Assembly: GCF_040537815.1 (NCBI RefSeq)
Contig: NZ_JBEWSZ010000001.1
Span: 1,798,001-1,862,000 of the forward strand
DNA length: 64,000 nucleotides
Direction of reading: 5' to 3'
Source of the DNA: Mesorhizobium shangrilense
Lineage (GTDB): Bacteria > Pseudomonadota > Alphaproteobacteria > Rhizobiales > Rhizobiaceae
Below, piece by piece: positions 16,585 through 24,443 of this stretch. Numbering within the stretch: position 1 is the stretch's first letter; each line of letters starts with the position of its first letter. The notes under the pieces were generated by a model. That model was given only the letters and a program-made list of their open reading frames with translations. It searched no databases and was not told where the DNA came from. The position numbers were made by a program, and so were the translations under genes.

Positions 16585-17142
16585 ATGAAGGTCAAGGACG
16601 CAGATATCCTCATCGTGCCGGGCTACACCAATTCGGGGCCGGAGCATTGGCAGAGCCGCTGGCAATCGAAATTGTCGACGGCGCGTCGGGTCGAGCAGGC
16701 GGAATGGTCGAAGCCGGTGCGCGACGACTGGACGTCAAGCGTGGCGAAAGCTGTCAATGAGGCCGAACGCCCGGTCGTCATCGTCGCGCATTCGCTTGGC
16801 GTGGCGGCAGCGGTCCAGGCAATACCACAGTTCCGACGCCCGGTCGCGGGCGGCTTCTTCGTGGCGCCGCCCGATGTCGCCAATCCAGACATGAGGCCGA
16901 AGCACCTGATGACGTTCGGTCCCTACCCGCGCGATCCCCTGCCATTTCCATCAATCGTGATCGCCAGCCGCAACGATCCGTTCTGCGCGTTCGACATCGC
17001 CGAGGACATTGCCGGAGCCTGGGGATCCCTATTCATCGATGCCGGTGAGACCGGTCACCTGAACGCCGATTCCGGCTTCGGGCCGTGGCCCGAAGGATCG
17101 ATGACGTTCGCCAAGTTCCTGACAGATCTGAAGGCTCCATGA
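16585..17142 (+). CDS. RBBP9/YdeN-type serine hydrolase
   Basis: A 185-residue small alpha/beta hydrolase of the RBBP9/YdeN family. The N-terminal ILIVPGYTNSGPEHWQSRW is the family signature; the nucleophile is Ser70 in AHSLG, the acid likely the Asp in SRNDPFC and the His in ETGHLN. There is no signal peptide. Family members are esterases of unknown physiological substrate. Divergent from the VOC gene, with about 150 nt between. Confidence 0.9.
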   Translation: MKVKDADILIVPGYTNSGPEHWQSRWQSKLSTARRVEQAEWSKPVRDDWTSSVAKAVNEAERPVVIVAHSLGVAAAVQAIPQFRRPVAGGFFVAPPDVANPDMRPKHLMTFGPYPRDPLPFPSIVIASRNDPFCAFDIAEDIAGAWGSLFIDAGETGHLNADSGFGPWPEGSMTFAKFLTDLKAP

Positions 17143-17169
17143 TCCCTTGGGAACGGAGACGATACGGCT

Positions 17170-17943
17170 TCAGCCCTTGATCGAATCCTGCACGCTTTTC
17201 AGCAGGGTTTTTGCCCCCAGCCCGATCAGCGCGTGCTCCGAGCCCATGGCGAGCAGCCTGTAGCCCATCGACACGACACGGCCGGCGATGGCGGGCTCGA
17301 CGACATAGATCGCGGCATGCTTGCCGGCCTTGCGGGTACGCTCGGCGACCGACGCCACGGTCTCCATCATGCTTTCCAGCGTCGAGCTGACCGTCGCGCC
17401 ATTGGTCCATGCGATCGAGAAATCCGATGGGCCGAGGAAGATGCCGTCAATGCCTGGCGTGTCGAGGATGCCGTCAAGCGCGTCAAGCGCGGCGCGGGTT
17501 TCGACCATGGCGAAGGCCATCGTGCGCTGGTTGGTGTCGCGCAGCCAGTCGGCCTGATCGCCCTGGCCGTGGCGCGGGAAGGCGTAAGTCGGTCCCCAGG
17601 AGCGCTCGCCGAGCGGCGGATATTTCATGGCGGCAGCAAACAGCTTCGCATCTGCTACAGAATTGACCATCGGCGCGATAACCGCCTCGGCGCCGAAATC
17701 GAGCGCACGGCTCGCCATGTCGAAGCGGCCGACGGGAATGCGCACCAATGCCGGCTTGTTGGCGGCCAGCACCGGAACAAGGCCGCGCAGCACGCTGTCT
17801 TCGTGATGGCCGCCATGCTGCATGTCGAGCGTGACCGCATCGAACCCCTGCTTGGCGACAATCTCGACCGTCAGTGCATCCGGAACACCGGACCATGCAG
17901 TGAACAGCGTTTCATCCGCCGCCAGGCGTGACTTCAGGGACAT
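17170..17943 (-). CDS. HpcH/HpaI-family aldolase
   Basis: A 257-residue class II pyruvate-type aldolase of the HpcH/HpaI family, which makes or cleaves 4-hydroxy-2-oxoacids with a divalent metal. Visible features: LDMQHGGHHEDS near residue 47, VRIPVGRFD, the metal ligand Glu in MVETRAALDAL and the Asp in LGPSDFSIAW. The ATG at 17943 (MSLKSRLAADE) is chosen over upstream in-frame codons because AAGGAAAG lies just before it. The natural substrate is unknown; no aromatic degradation operon surrounds it. Confidence 0.9.
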   Translation of the reverse strand: MSLKSRLAADETLFTAWSGVPDALTVEIVAKQGFDAVTLDMQHGGHHEDSVLRGLVPVLAANKPALVRIPVGRFDMASRALDFGAEAVIAPMVNSVADAKLFAAAMKYPPLGERSWGPTYAFPRHGQGDQADWLRDTNQRTMAFAMVETRAALDALDGILDTPGIDGIFLGPSDFSIAWTNGATVSSTLESMMETVASVAERTRKAGKHAAIYVVEPAIAGRVVSMGYRLLAMGSEHALIGLGAKTLLKSVQDSIKG

Positions 17944-18018
17944 TGGCGCTTTCCTTGTTGGATAAAGCCCGAGCACAGGCTCTGGCGCAGTTTCAGCCGG
18001 AAACAGTGAAAAAGGCAA

Positions 18019-18047
18019 AGAAAAACCGCCCGGCTAGGCCGAGCGGT
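18019..18047 (-). terminator. Rho-independent terminator of atpZ
   Basis: On the minus strand ACCGC-CGGCC pairs with GCCGG-GCGGT across a single mismatch and a small loop, followed by TTTTTCTTT. It lies 22 nt after the atpZ stop. Confidence 0.8.
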
Positions 18048-18069
18048 CGATTGGGCCAGTGACGATGGA

Positions 18070-18390
18070 TCAGGTGTTCTTGATCTGCTCGATCGCCTGC
18101 GCCATCATTTCATCCATGGTGCGGCGGATCTGATGGTCCGACTGGTCGACGCCGGCGGCATCGAAATCCTTGCGGATCTTGCGGAAAACATCGTGATCGC
18201 CGGCTTCCTCGATGTCGGAGATGACAACCTGCTTGGCATAGGCCTCGGCATCGGCGCCAGTCTTTCCAAGCTTCTCGGCGGCCCACAAGCCCAGCACCTT
18301 GTTGCGGCGTGCCGAAGCCTTGAACCGAAGTTCCTCGTCGAATGCGAACTTGCGCTCAAAGCCCTCTTCGCGATCCTTCATGCTGCTCAT
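18070..18390 (-). CDS. atpZ: F1Fo-ATPase inhibitor subunit zeta (DUF1476)
   Basis: A 106-residue protein matching the alphaproteobacterial zeta subunit, which blocks reverse rotation of F1 by inserting its N-terminus into the catalytic interface. The N-terminal MKDREEGFERKFAFDEEL is the conserved inhibitory region, and the four-helix body continues with RRNKVLGLWAAEKLG and VDQSDHQIRRTMDEMMAQ. The ATG at 18390 gives the usual length. It stands alone, away from any atp genes, with its own terminator. Divergent from purC. Confidence 0.92.
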   Translation of the reverse strand: MSSMKDREEGFERKFAFDEELRFKASARRNKVLGLWAAEKLGKTGADAEAYAKQVVISDIEEAGDHDVFRKIRKDFDAAGVDQSDHQIRRTMDEMMAQAIEQIKNT

Positions 18391-18664
18391 GGCATCCCTC
18401 CGATAGAAATCGATTCGCTGGTGACGGTGTATATGTGTTGGGCAAGCACAAACCAAAAGGTCGCGGACGGGTCAATACGCTTCGTCGTATGCTGCGCTGC
18501 GGCATTTCGGTCCCGAAACCGGTTGATTGAAAGGATTTGCCGATTGAGCAAATGCTGTGATTGGGATAGACCCGGCATTGAACCCAGCTGTAGCCGCACT
18601 ATTTCAGGCAGACGGACAGGAAATGGTCGCTAGCCGCCTGTCCGGAAATCCAGAGAAAAATCAG

Positions 18665-19459
18665 ATGAAAAATCGCCGCCGCATTTATGAAGGCAAGGCC
18701 AAGATCCTCTATGAGGGACCCGAGCCGGGTACGCTGATCCAGTTCTTCAAGGATGACGCGACCGCGTTCAACAAGAAGAAACACGAAGTGGTCGACGGCA
18801 AGGGCGTGCTCAACAACCGGATTTCCGAGCACATCTTCAACCATCTCAACCGCATGGGCATTCCGACCCATTTCATCCGCCGGCTCAACATGCGCGAGCA
18901 GTTGATCAAGGAAGTCGAGATCATCCCGCTCGAGATCGTTGTGCGCAACGTCGCCGCCGGCTCGCTGTCCAAGCGCCTCGGCATCGAGGAAGGCACCGTC
19001 TTGCCGCGCTCGATCATCGAATTCTACTACAAGGCCGATGCGCTGGACGATCCGATGGTTTCGGAAGAACACATCACCGCGTTCGGCTGGGCAAGCCCGC
19101 AGGAGATCGACGACGTCATGGCGCTGGCCATCCGCGTCAACGATTTCCTTTCCGGCCTGTTCATGGGCGTCGGCATCCAGCTCGTCGATTTCAAGATCGA
19201 ATGCGGCCGCCTGTTCGAGGGCGACATGATGCGCATCGTCGTGGCCGACGAGATTTCGCCGGACTCTTGCCGTCTGTGGGACGTGGCAACTCAGGACAAG
19301 CTCGACAAGGACCGTTTCCGTCGCGATATGGGCGGTCTGGTCGAAGCCTATCAGGAAGTGGCTCGCCGCCTGGGCATCATGAACGAGAACGAACCGCCGC
19401 GCCCCACTGGCCCGGTGCTTGTCGCCTCGACCGATGGCATCAAAGGCAAGCCGCACTGA
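18665..19459 (+). CDS. purC: Phosphoribosylaminoimidazole-succinocarboxamide synthase
   Basis: PurC (SAICAR synthase), 264 residues, joins CAIR and aspartate with ATP. Signatures: [18 protein letters not shown] near the N-terminus, [12 protein letters not shown] (SAICAR synthetase motif 1 region) and [15 protein letters not shown] (motif 2). The ATG at 18665 is the standard N-terminus; in-frame codons further upstream lack a ribosome site. It heads the purC-purS-orf-purQ set. Confidence 0.97.
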   Translation: MKNRRRIYEGKAKILYEGPEPGTLIQFFKDDATAFNKKKHEVVDGKGVLNNRISEHIFNHLNRMGIPTHFIRRLNMREQLIKEVEIIPLEIVVRNVAAGSLSKRLGIEEGTVLPRSIIEFYYKADALDDPMVSEEHITAFGWASPQEIDDVMALAIRVNDFLSGLFMGVGIQLVDFKIECGRLFEGDMMRIVVADEISPDSCRLWDVATQDKLDKDRFRRDMGGLVEAYQEVARRLGIMNENEPPRPTGPVLVASTDGIKGKPH

Positions 19460-19496
19460 TACCTAATCAAGATATTCGAACAGGAGCGTTTCCAGC

Positions 19497-19739
19497 GTGA
19501 TCAAGGCCCGCATTACCGTCACCCTCAAGAATGGCGTTCTCGACCCGCAAGGCAAGGCGATCGAACATGCGCTGTCCGGATTGGGCTTCGATGGCGTGGG
19601 CCTTGTCCGGCAGGGCAAGGTGTTCGACGTCGAGCTTTCGGAGTCCGACAAGGCCAAGGCCGAGGCCGACCTCAAGGCCATGTGCGACAAGCTGCTGGCC
19701 AATACGGTGATTGAGAATTATAGCGTGACACTTACCTGA
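19497..19739 (+). CDS. purS: FGAM synthase subunit PurS
   Basis: PurS, 80 residues, bridges PurL and PurQ in the three-part FGAM synthase and helps ammonia transfer. The sequence KARITVTLKNGVLDPQGKAI and the C-terminal ANTVIENYSVTL are typical. It starts with GTG at 19497, with CAGGAG upstream. It lies 37 nt after purC. Confidence 0.96.
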   Translation: MIKARITVTLKNGVLDPQGKAIEHALSGLGFDGVGLVRQGKVFDVELSESDKAKAEADLKAMCDKLLANTVIENYSVTLT

Positions 19740-19757
19740 GGTTGTGTCGGAGGCACG

Positions 19758-20012
19758 ATGTCGGAAGTCACGAATGAATTGATGTTCGAGCTTCTGAAGC
19801 GCGTGCATGACGAAATCGGTGAACTTCGCCAAGATGGCGCCGAGGTTAAGCGGGAGTTGAACGTAATTCGCGGCCACATGGTCGCGACCCAGAACGATAT
19901 CCATAACATCTACGGCATTCTCGCTCGTCAGGACGATCGCCTCGAACGCATAGAACGCCGTCTCGACCTGCGTGAAATCGCCGAAGACCAGAGGCCTTAC
20001 GAACCGAAATGA
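19758..20012 (+). CDS. Small coiled-coil protein coupled to purQ
   Basis: An 84-residue, highly charged, probably all-helical protein. Heptad-like leucine/isoleucine spacing runs from [18 protein letters not shown] through [15 protein letters not shown] and [20 protein letters not shown], suggesting a dimeric coiled coil. No enzymatic motif is visible. It sits between purS and purQ, 18 nt after purS, and its TGA overlaps the purQ ATG (ATGA). The same position and coupling suggest cotranslation with FGAM synthase subunits, but I cannot name a function. Confidence 0.8.
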   Translation: MSEVTNELMFELLKRVHDEIGELRQDGAEVKRELNVIRGHMVATQNDIHNIYGILARQDDRLERIERRLDLREIAEDQRPYEPK

Positions 20013-20677
20013 AATCAGCCGTCGTCCTCCTGCCTGGCCTCAACCGAGACCGCGACATGATCGCGGCGCTGACCAAGATTTCCGGTACGCCGCCGGTCAC
20101 GGTCTGGCAGACCGATACCGAAATCCCCGATGTTGACCTGATCGCCATTCCCGGCGGCTTTTCCTTCGGCGATTATCTGCGTTGCGGCGCCATCGCCGCG
20201 CGCATGCCGGTGATGCGGGCGGTTGCCGAAAAGGCGGCCAAGGGCGTCACCGTCATCGGTGTCTGCAACGGTTTTCAGATCCTGGTCGAGGCCGGCCTGC
20301 TGCCAGGTGCGCTGATGCGCAACACGTCGCTGAAATTCGTCTGCCGGCAGGTCAAGCTGCAGATCACCAATGCCAACACCATGTTCACCCGCCGCTATCA
20401 GCCCGGCCAGATCATCCGCTCGCCGGTCGCGCATCATGACGGCAATTACTTTGCCGACGCAGAGACGCTTGCCCGCCTCGAAGGCGAAGGCCAGGTGGTG
20501 TTCCGCTATGCGGACGGCACCAATCCCAACGGCTCGATCAACGATATCGCCGGCATCATCAACAGCCAGGGCAATGTGCTCGGCCTGATGCCGCATCCCG
20601 AGAACCTGATCGAAGCGGCGCATGGCGGCAATGATGGAAGGGCGCTGTTCGAAAGCGCCCTCGGCATCGCCGCTTGA
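20009..20677 (+). CDS. purQ: FGAM synthase glutaminase subunit PurQ
   Basis: PurQ, 222 residues, a class I glutamine amidotransferase that releases ammonia for FGAM formation by PurL. The nucleophile is Cys86 in GVCNGFQIL; the His-Glu pair is in LMPHPEN near residue 197. [15 protein letters not shown] is characteristic of PurQ. Its ATG overlaps the stop of the coiled-coil gene by four bases. Confidence 0.97.
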   Translation: MKSAVVLLPGLNRDRDMIAALTKISGTPPVTVWQTDTEIPDVDLIAIPGGFSFGDYLRCGAIAARMPVMRAVAEKAAKGVTVIGVCNGFQILVEAGLLPGALMRNTSLKFVCRQVKLQITNANTMFTRRYQPGQIIRSPVAHHDGNYFADAETLARLEGEGQVVFRYADGTNPNGSINDIAGIINSQGNVLGLMPHPENLIEAAHGGNDGRALFESALGIAA

Positions 20678-20747
20678 CCATTGCGGCCGCGAATGCGGTA
20701 AAATCCAAAAGGACATCAAGTCCATTGCTCTGGGGAGAGAGACGGTC

Positions 20748-21413
20748 ATGAAACTCTATTCGCGGCCGTTGTCGCCCTACTCGTCGATTGTGCGGGCGCT
20801 AGCCTACATCAAGGACGTGCCGCTCAAGATCATCGCGCCGCCGGCCGGATTTCCTATCCCCGAGGAGTTCCGTGCCATTTCGCCGCTGAACCGGATCCCG
20901 GTGCTGATTACCGGTTCCGGCGAGACCATTGTCGAGTCGGTCGTCATTGCGGAATATCTGGAAGAGCGGTTTCCCGAACCGGCGCTGCTCCCGCCAGATT
21001 CGAAGGATCGTGCGCTGGTGCGCATGTTCGCCCGCATCACCGATCTCGACGTGCTTGCTCCGACGATGAAGCTTTTCGAGCTTCATTTCGTGCCGAAACG
21101 CAACGAGGCCGAGATCGCAGCACAGTTCGCCCGCCTGCATCACGGACTGGCTGCCGTGGAGGCCCGGATGGCGCAAGGACCTTTCGCGCTTGGCGACGAC
21201 ATCAGCTTCGCCGATGCATGGCTGACGCCGACGCGGTTCATCTTCAACAATTTCCGCGCCATGACGGGACGTCACGACCTGCTTGATGCCTATCCCAAAT
21301 TCGATGCCTATGAGCAGATCGCCTTGCAGCACCCGGCACTGTCGCGTGTCTGGGGCGAGATGACGGACGGCCTTAAGATCTTCCTGTCCGAGCTTGAAAT
21401 GGGCGCCGCGTGA
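20748..21413 (+). CDS. Glutathione S-transferase family protein
   Basis: A 221-residue GST. The N-terminal thioredoxin fold begins MKLYSRPLSPYSSIVRAL, with IPVL cis-proline and the glutathione-binding VESVVIAEYLEERFP; the C-terminal helical domain carries the N-capping-box Asp in LGDDISFADAWLTP. Ser/Tyr near residues 9-12 could activate glutathione. The ATG at 20748 is preceded by GGGGAGAGAG. Role unknown (detoxification or redox). It follows purQ by 70 nt and is overlapped at its stop by the lipoprotein gene. Confidence 0.88.
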   Translation: MKLYSRPLSPYSSIVRALAYIKDVPLKIIAPPAGFPIPEEFRAISPLNRIPVLITGSGETIVESVVIAEYLEERFPEPALLPPDSKDRALVRMFARITDLDVLAPTMKLFELHFVPKRNEAEIAAQFARLHHGLAAVEARMAQGPFALGDDISFADAWLTPTRFIFNNFRAMTGRHDLLDAYPKFDAYEQIALQHPALSRVWGEMTDGLKIFLSELEMGAA

Positions 21414-21826
21414 TCATGAAACAGACGACCGTTCGCCTCGCCCTCGTCGCCGCGGCCGGCCTTGTGATTGCCTCTTGCCAGTCGAGCCCGAAGAGCACAC
21501 CGGTTCCGTCGGGTAAAAGCGCTGCACTTCTCTCCATGGAACAGGTCGCGATCGCTGCCCACAAATGCTGGATTGCCAGCAAGGATTCCGCCTTCAAATC
21601 CTATCAGATGGCCAATGAGTTGAACTCGTTCAGCGGCACGCCGCGCTTCCTGCTGGTTCCGGCCAACCATTATGGCGGAAAACCCTTGCTGGTGGTGCAG
21701 GCCAAGGGCAATTCGAGCCGTGTCGAGGTGTTCGGCCCGCTGATGGACCAGCCGCTTGGCGCGCGCATCGGCTCGGACATTGCGCGCTGGCAGACGGGCA
21801 ATCCATCCTGTAGCGCGGCAGCGTAG
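21410..21826 (+). CDS. Small lipoprotein, hypothetical
   Basis: A 136-138-residue protein with a signal sequence and lipobox: LALVAAAGLVIASCQSS, so Cys becomes the lipidated N-terminus. The remainder is soluble, with HKCWIASKDSAFKSYQ and RWQTGNPSC; no named family recognised. The GTG at 21410 overlaps the GST stop (GTGA), while the ATG at 21416 would serve equally. Envelope location is likely; function unknown. Confidence 0.75.
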   Translation: MIMKQTTVRLALVAAAGLVIASCQSSPKSTPVPSGKSAALLSMEQVAIAAHKCWIASKDSAFKSYQMANELNSFSGTPRFLLVPANHYGGKPLLVVQAKGNSSRVEVFGPLMDQPLGARIGSDIARWQTGNPSCSAAA

Positions 21827-21830
21827 CACC

Positions 21831-22493
21831 GTGGGCCGGTTCCTGCAGGCTGCGGGTCTGGTCATCGGTCTGGCCGGACTTGTCCTGCAGTTCTGCATCA
21901 CCATCCCGGCATCGATGGAAGCCGGTCGCGGTTTCCTGGGCTCCATCGTCTTTTACTTCAGCTTCTTCACCATCCTGACCAATATCGGCGCGGTGCTCGT
22001 CCATGCCTCGCTGTTGTCATCGAGCGGCTACGCCTGGCTGCCGGCCTTCGCCGGGCCGCGCATGCGGGCAGGCGTTGCGGTGTCCATCACCCTGGTCTTC
22101 ATCGTCTACGCAACCGTGCTGGCACGGCTTTGGCAGCCGCAAGGCCTGTTCCTGCTGTGCGACGTCCTTCTGCACTACGTGACGCCGGTGCTGTTCGTAC
22201 TGTGGTGGCTGGTGGCGGGCGCTGACGGGTCAACGCGATGGCGCGACATGTCCTGGTGGGTGCTCTATCCCCTGGCCTATCTCGCCTATGCGCTGTTGCG
22301 CGCGCCGATCGCCGGCGAAGTGCCCTACCCCTTCCTCGACGCCGCCAGGAACGGCTGGGCGAGTGTGGTGATCTGGTCACTCGCGATCACCGCGCTCTTT
22401 CTTGTCCTGTGCGTGATCGCCGTCCTTGCGGATCATGGCGTCGCGCGCATCAGGGCGCCGAATAAGCGATCGAGCGCACCAAGAAAACCCTGA
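21831..22493 (+). CDS. Pr6Pr-type six-helix membrane protein
   Basis: A 220-residue integral membrane protein resembling the Pr6Pr (FAR-17a/AIG1-like) family. Helices include LQAAGLVIGLAGLVLQFCI, FYFSFFTILTNIGAVLVHAS, AVSITLVFIVYATVLARL and LLCDVLLHYVTPVLFVLWWL; the FFTILTN and LLHYVTP motifs are family hallmarks. GTG at 21831 gives a short cytoplasmic N-terminus; the longer frame into the lipoprotein gene is unlikely. Start follows the lipoprotein stop by 4 nt. Function in bacteria unknown. Confidence 0.85.
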   Translation: MGRFLQAAGLVIGLAGLVLQFCITIPASMEAGRGFLGSIVFYFSFFTILTNIGAVLVHASLLSSSGYAWLPAFAGPRMRAGVAVSITLVFIVYATVLARLWQPQGLFLLCDVLLHYVTPVLFVLWWLVAGADGSTRWRDMSWWVLYPLAYLAYALLRAPIAGEVPYPFLDAARNGWASVVIWSLAITALFLVLCVIAVLADHGVARIRAPNKRSSAPRKP

Positions 22494-22517
22494 CACTCTC
22501 CCGGAATTGGGAGAGTG
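22494..22517. terminator. Hairpin between convergent genes
   Basis: CACTCTCCC and GGGAGAGTG pair perfectly over 9 bp around GGAATT, between the convergent Pr6Pr and DUF1127 genes. There is no clear T tract, so the terminator role is probable rather than certain. Confidence 0.55.
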
Positions 22518-22526
22518 CCGGCCTTC

Positions 22527-22772
22527 TCAATCCCAGAGTGGTCGGATGCCCTCGCGATGGGCATCGCAGCGGGATATGCCGATGTCCTTTAGCTGATCAT
22601 CCGTCATTTCAAGCAATGCCAATCGGCCGCGCCGACGCTCCATCAAGCCGTCGATCCAGAGAACGAATGACGTGACCATCCGCACGAGGCGGCGGACATA
22701 GCCGCGCCAGCCCGTAGGGCGCGCAGCCTGTCCAAAGACACCGACTTGATGAATTGTCTCTATTGTACCCAT
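22527..22772 (-). CDS. DUF1127 protein
   Basis: An 81-residue basic protein. The C-terminal half is a clear DUF1127 domain: RRRGRLALLEMTDDQLKDIGISRCDAHREG. The N-terminal half has a hydrophobic helix VTSFVLWID. The ATG at 22772 (MGTIETIHQV) is chosen as the compact start. Divergent from the MocR-type regulator with about 95 nt between, so it may be its target. DUF1127 proteins are small RNA/phosphate-related factors in alphaproteobacteria; specific role unknown. Confidence 0.85.
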   Translation of the reverse strand: MGTIETIHQVGVFGQAARPTGWRGYVRRLVRMVTSFVLWIDGLMERRRGRLALLEMTDDQLKDIGISRCDAHREGIRPLWD

Positions 22773-22866
22773 TTTATTTCTACCAAAGCTTCCGATTGGA
22801 CCCTTTTTTGCCACGCAATTCATATGTATTGACTCATTATGCGGCGCAATATAGAAAATTGTCACC

Positions 22867-24279
22867 ATGACAAATTGGCTTCCCGACCTCACGACCGGTT
22901 CCGGCCCGCTCTACCAGCGCCTGGCCGACGCCATCGAGTCCGACATCGACAAGGGTACAATCGACCCCGGAGCAAAATTGCCGCCGCAGCGCGACCTCGC
23001 CTACGATATCGGCGCGACGGTCGGCACGGTCGGCCGGGCCTACCAATTGCTGCGCGAGCGCGGGCTGGTGAGTGGCGAGGTCGGGCGCGGAACCTATGTG
23101 CTGGGACAACGCCCGGACGGCGCCCAACCCGACTTGCTGCCAGCGAATGATGAAGGCACGCGATACATCGATGCGCCCCGCGACAAGCTGCGGTTCGACA
23201 GCACGGCGGCGCCGGATATTGGCCAAGGCGCTGTCGTCGCCGACGTCCTGTCGCGCACGGCGCAGGACCATCCGCACGAGATATCAAGCTACACGCGCGA
23301 TTTTCCGGACCGCTGGTACGAAGCCGGCGCCCGCTGGCTGTCGCGAAATGCCTTTCTCCCCGCCGCCGACGCCATTGTTCCCACGCTCGGGACCCATGCC
23401 GCGGTCATGGGGGCGATCGCGGCGCTGACGACGCCCGGTGATTATGTCGCCTTCGAGCACCTCACCTACTCGCAGATTTCCCGAAGCGCCGGCCTGATCG
23501 GCAGGCGAACGGCATTGGTGGCCTCGGACGAGGAAGGCGTCGATCCCGATGATTTCGAGCGCGTCTGTGCGCAAAAGCATCCAAAAATGATCTTTCTGAT
23601 GCCGACTGCACAGAATCCGACGCTGGTGACCTTGTCGGCTGAGCGTCGCGCGGCAATCGCGCGTGTCGCACGCGAATACAATGTCGTCCTCATCGAGGAC
23701 GATCTCTACGGCAACCTGACCGATGACCCGACGCCGCTGCTCGCCGAATATGCGCCCGAGCGAACCATCGTCGCCGGCGGCCTGTCCAAATCGGTCGCGG
23801 CCGGTGTGCGCGGCGGCTGGCTCTCCTGCCCGCCCGCCTATCGCCACCGCATTCGCGTCGCCCACAAGATGATGACCGGCGGCATGCCCTTTCTGCTGGC
23901 GGAGGTGAATGCCCGGCTGGTGCTGTCTGGACAGGCCGGCGATATCCGCAAGGGCTGCATCGCCGAAATCAGCGCCCGCACCGCGATCGTGCGCGAGACT
24001 TTGGCCGGTTTTGCGTTCAAGTCACACGACAAGGTGCCTTTTGTCTGGCTCACCTTGCCTGACCCGTGGCTCTCCGGCACCTTCAAGAATGCCTGCCTGG
24101 AACACGGCGTGCTGATCGACGACGAAGACGAGTTCAAGGCGGGGCGTTCCGAACAGGTCTTTCATGGTGTGCGCTTCGGCGTTTCGCAGCCAAGGCAGCG
24201 CAAGGACATCGTCGAGGGTGTTGCGGTGATCAGGCGTCTGCTGGATGAAGGCCGCGCCGGCTACGACAGCTTTTCCTGA
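22867..24279 (+). CDS. MocR-type regulator (GntR HTH + PLP aminotransferase domain)
   Basis: A 470-residue MocR/GabR-type regulator. Residues 1-80 form a GntR winged helix: LYQRLADAIESDIDKG, KLPPQRDLAYDIGATVGTVG. The rest is an aminotransferase class I fold with the PLP lysine in VAGGLSKSVAAGVRGGW, the FLMPTAQNPT segment and IEDDLYGNLTDD. Such proteins sense amino acids or PLP and usually control a nearby gene; the candidates are the divergent DUF1127 gene or itself. AT-rich sequence precedes the ATG at 22867. Confidence 0.93.
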   Translation: MTNWLPDLTTGSGPLYQRLADAIESDIDKGTIDPGAKLPPQRDLAYDIGATVGTVGRAYQLLRERGLVSGEVGRGTYVLGQRPDGAQPDLLPANDEGTRYIDAPRDKLRFDSTAAPDIGQGAVVADVLSRTAQDHPHEISSYTRDFPDRWYEAGARWLSRNAFLPAADAIVPTLGTHAAVMGAIAALTTPGDYVAFEHLTYSQISRSAGLIGRRTALVASDEEGVDPDDFERVCAQKHPKMIFLMPTAQNPTLVTLSAERRAAIARVAREYNVVLIEDDLYGNLTDDPTPLLAEYAPERTIVAGGLSKSVAAGVRGGWLSCPPAYRHRIRVAHKMMTGGMPFLLAEVNARLVLSGQAGDIRKGCIAEISARTAIVRETLAGFAFKSHDKVPFVWLTLPDPWLSGTFKNACLEHGVLIDDEDEFKAGRSEQVFHGVRFGVSQPRQRKDIVEGVAVIRRLLDEGRAGYDSFS

Positions 24280-24443
24280 GTCCGAAGCGCTTCACCCACG
24301 AACGAAGGATAGCTATCCCGGACTGGGCTGTGGCTTTGTCCGGTTTTCGTGCGTTTTTCGCCAATCCATGGGTGTATTGGCCTGTCGGCTTGCGATAAGA
24401 GGAGACTCAAAATCCCCACTTCCATGGACACAAATCGCCGCCC

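Noticed and set aside
18599..19456. Open frame antisense to purC
   Set aside because: Mirror of a conserved enzyme; no ribosome site or domain.
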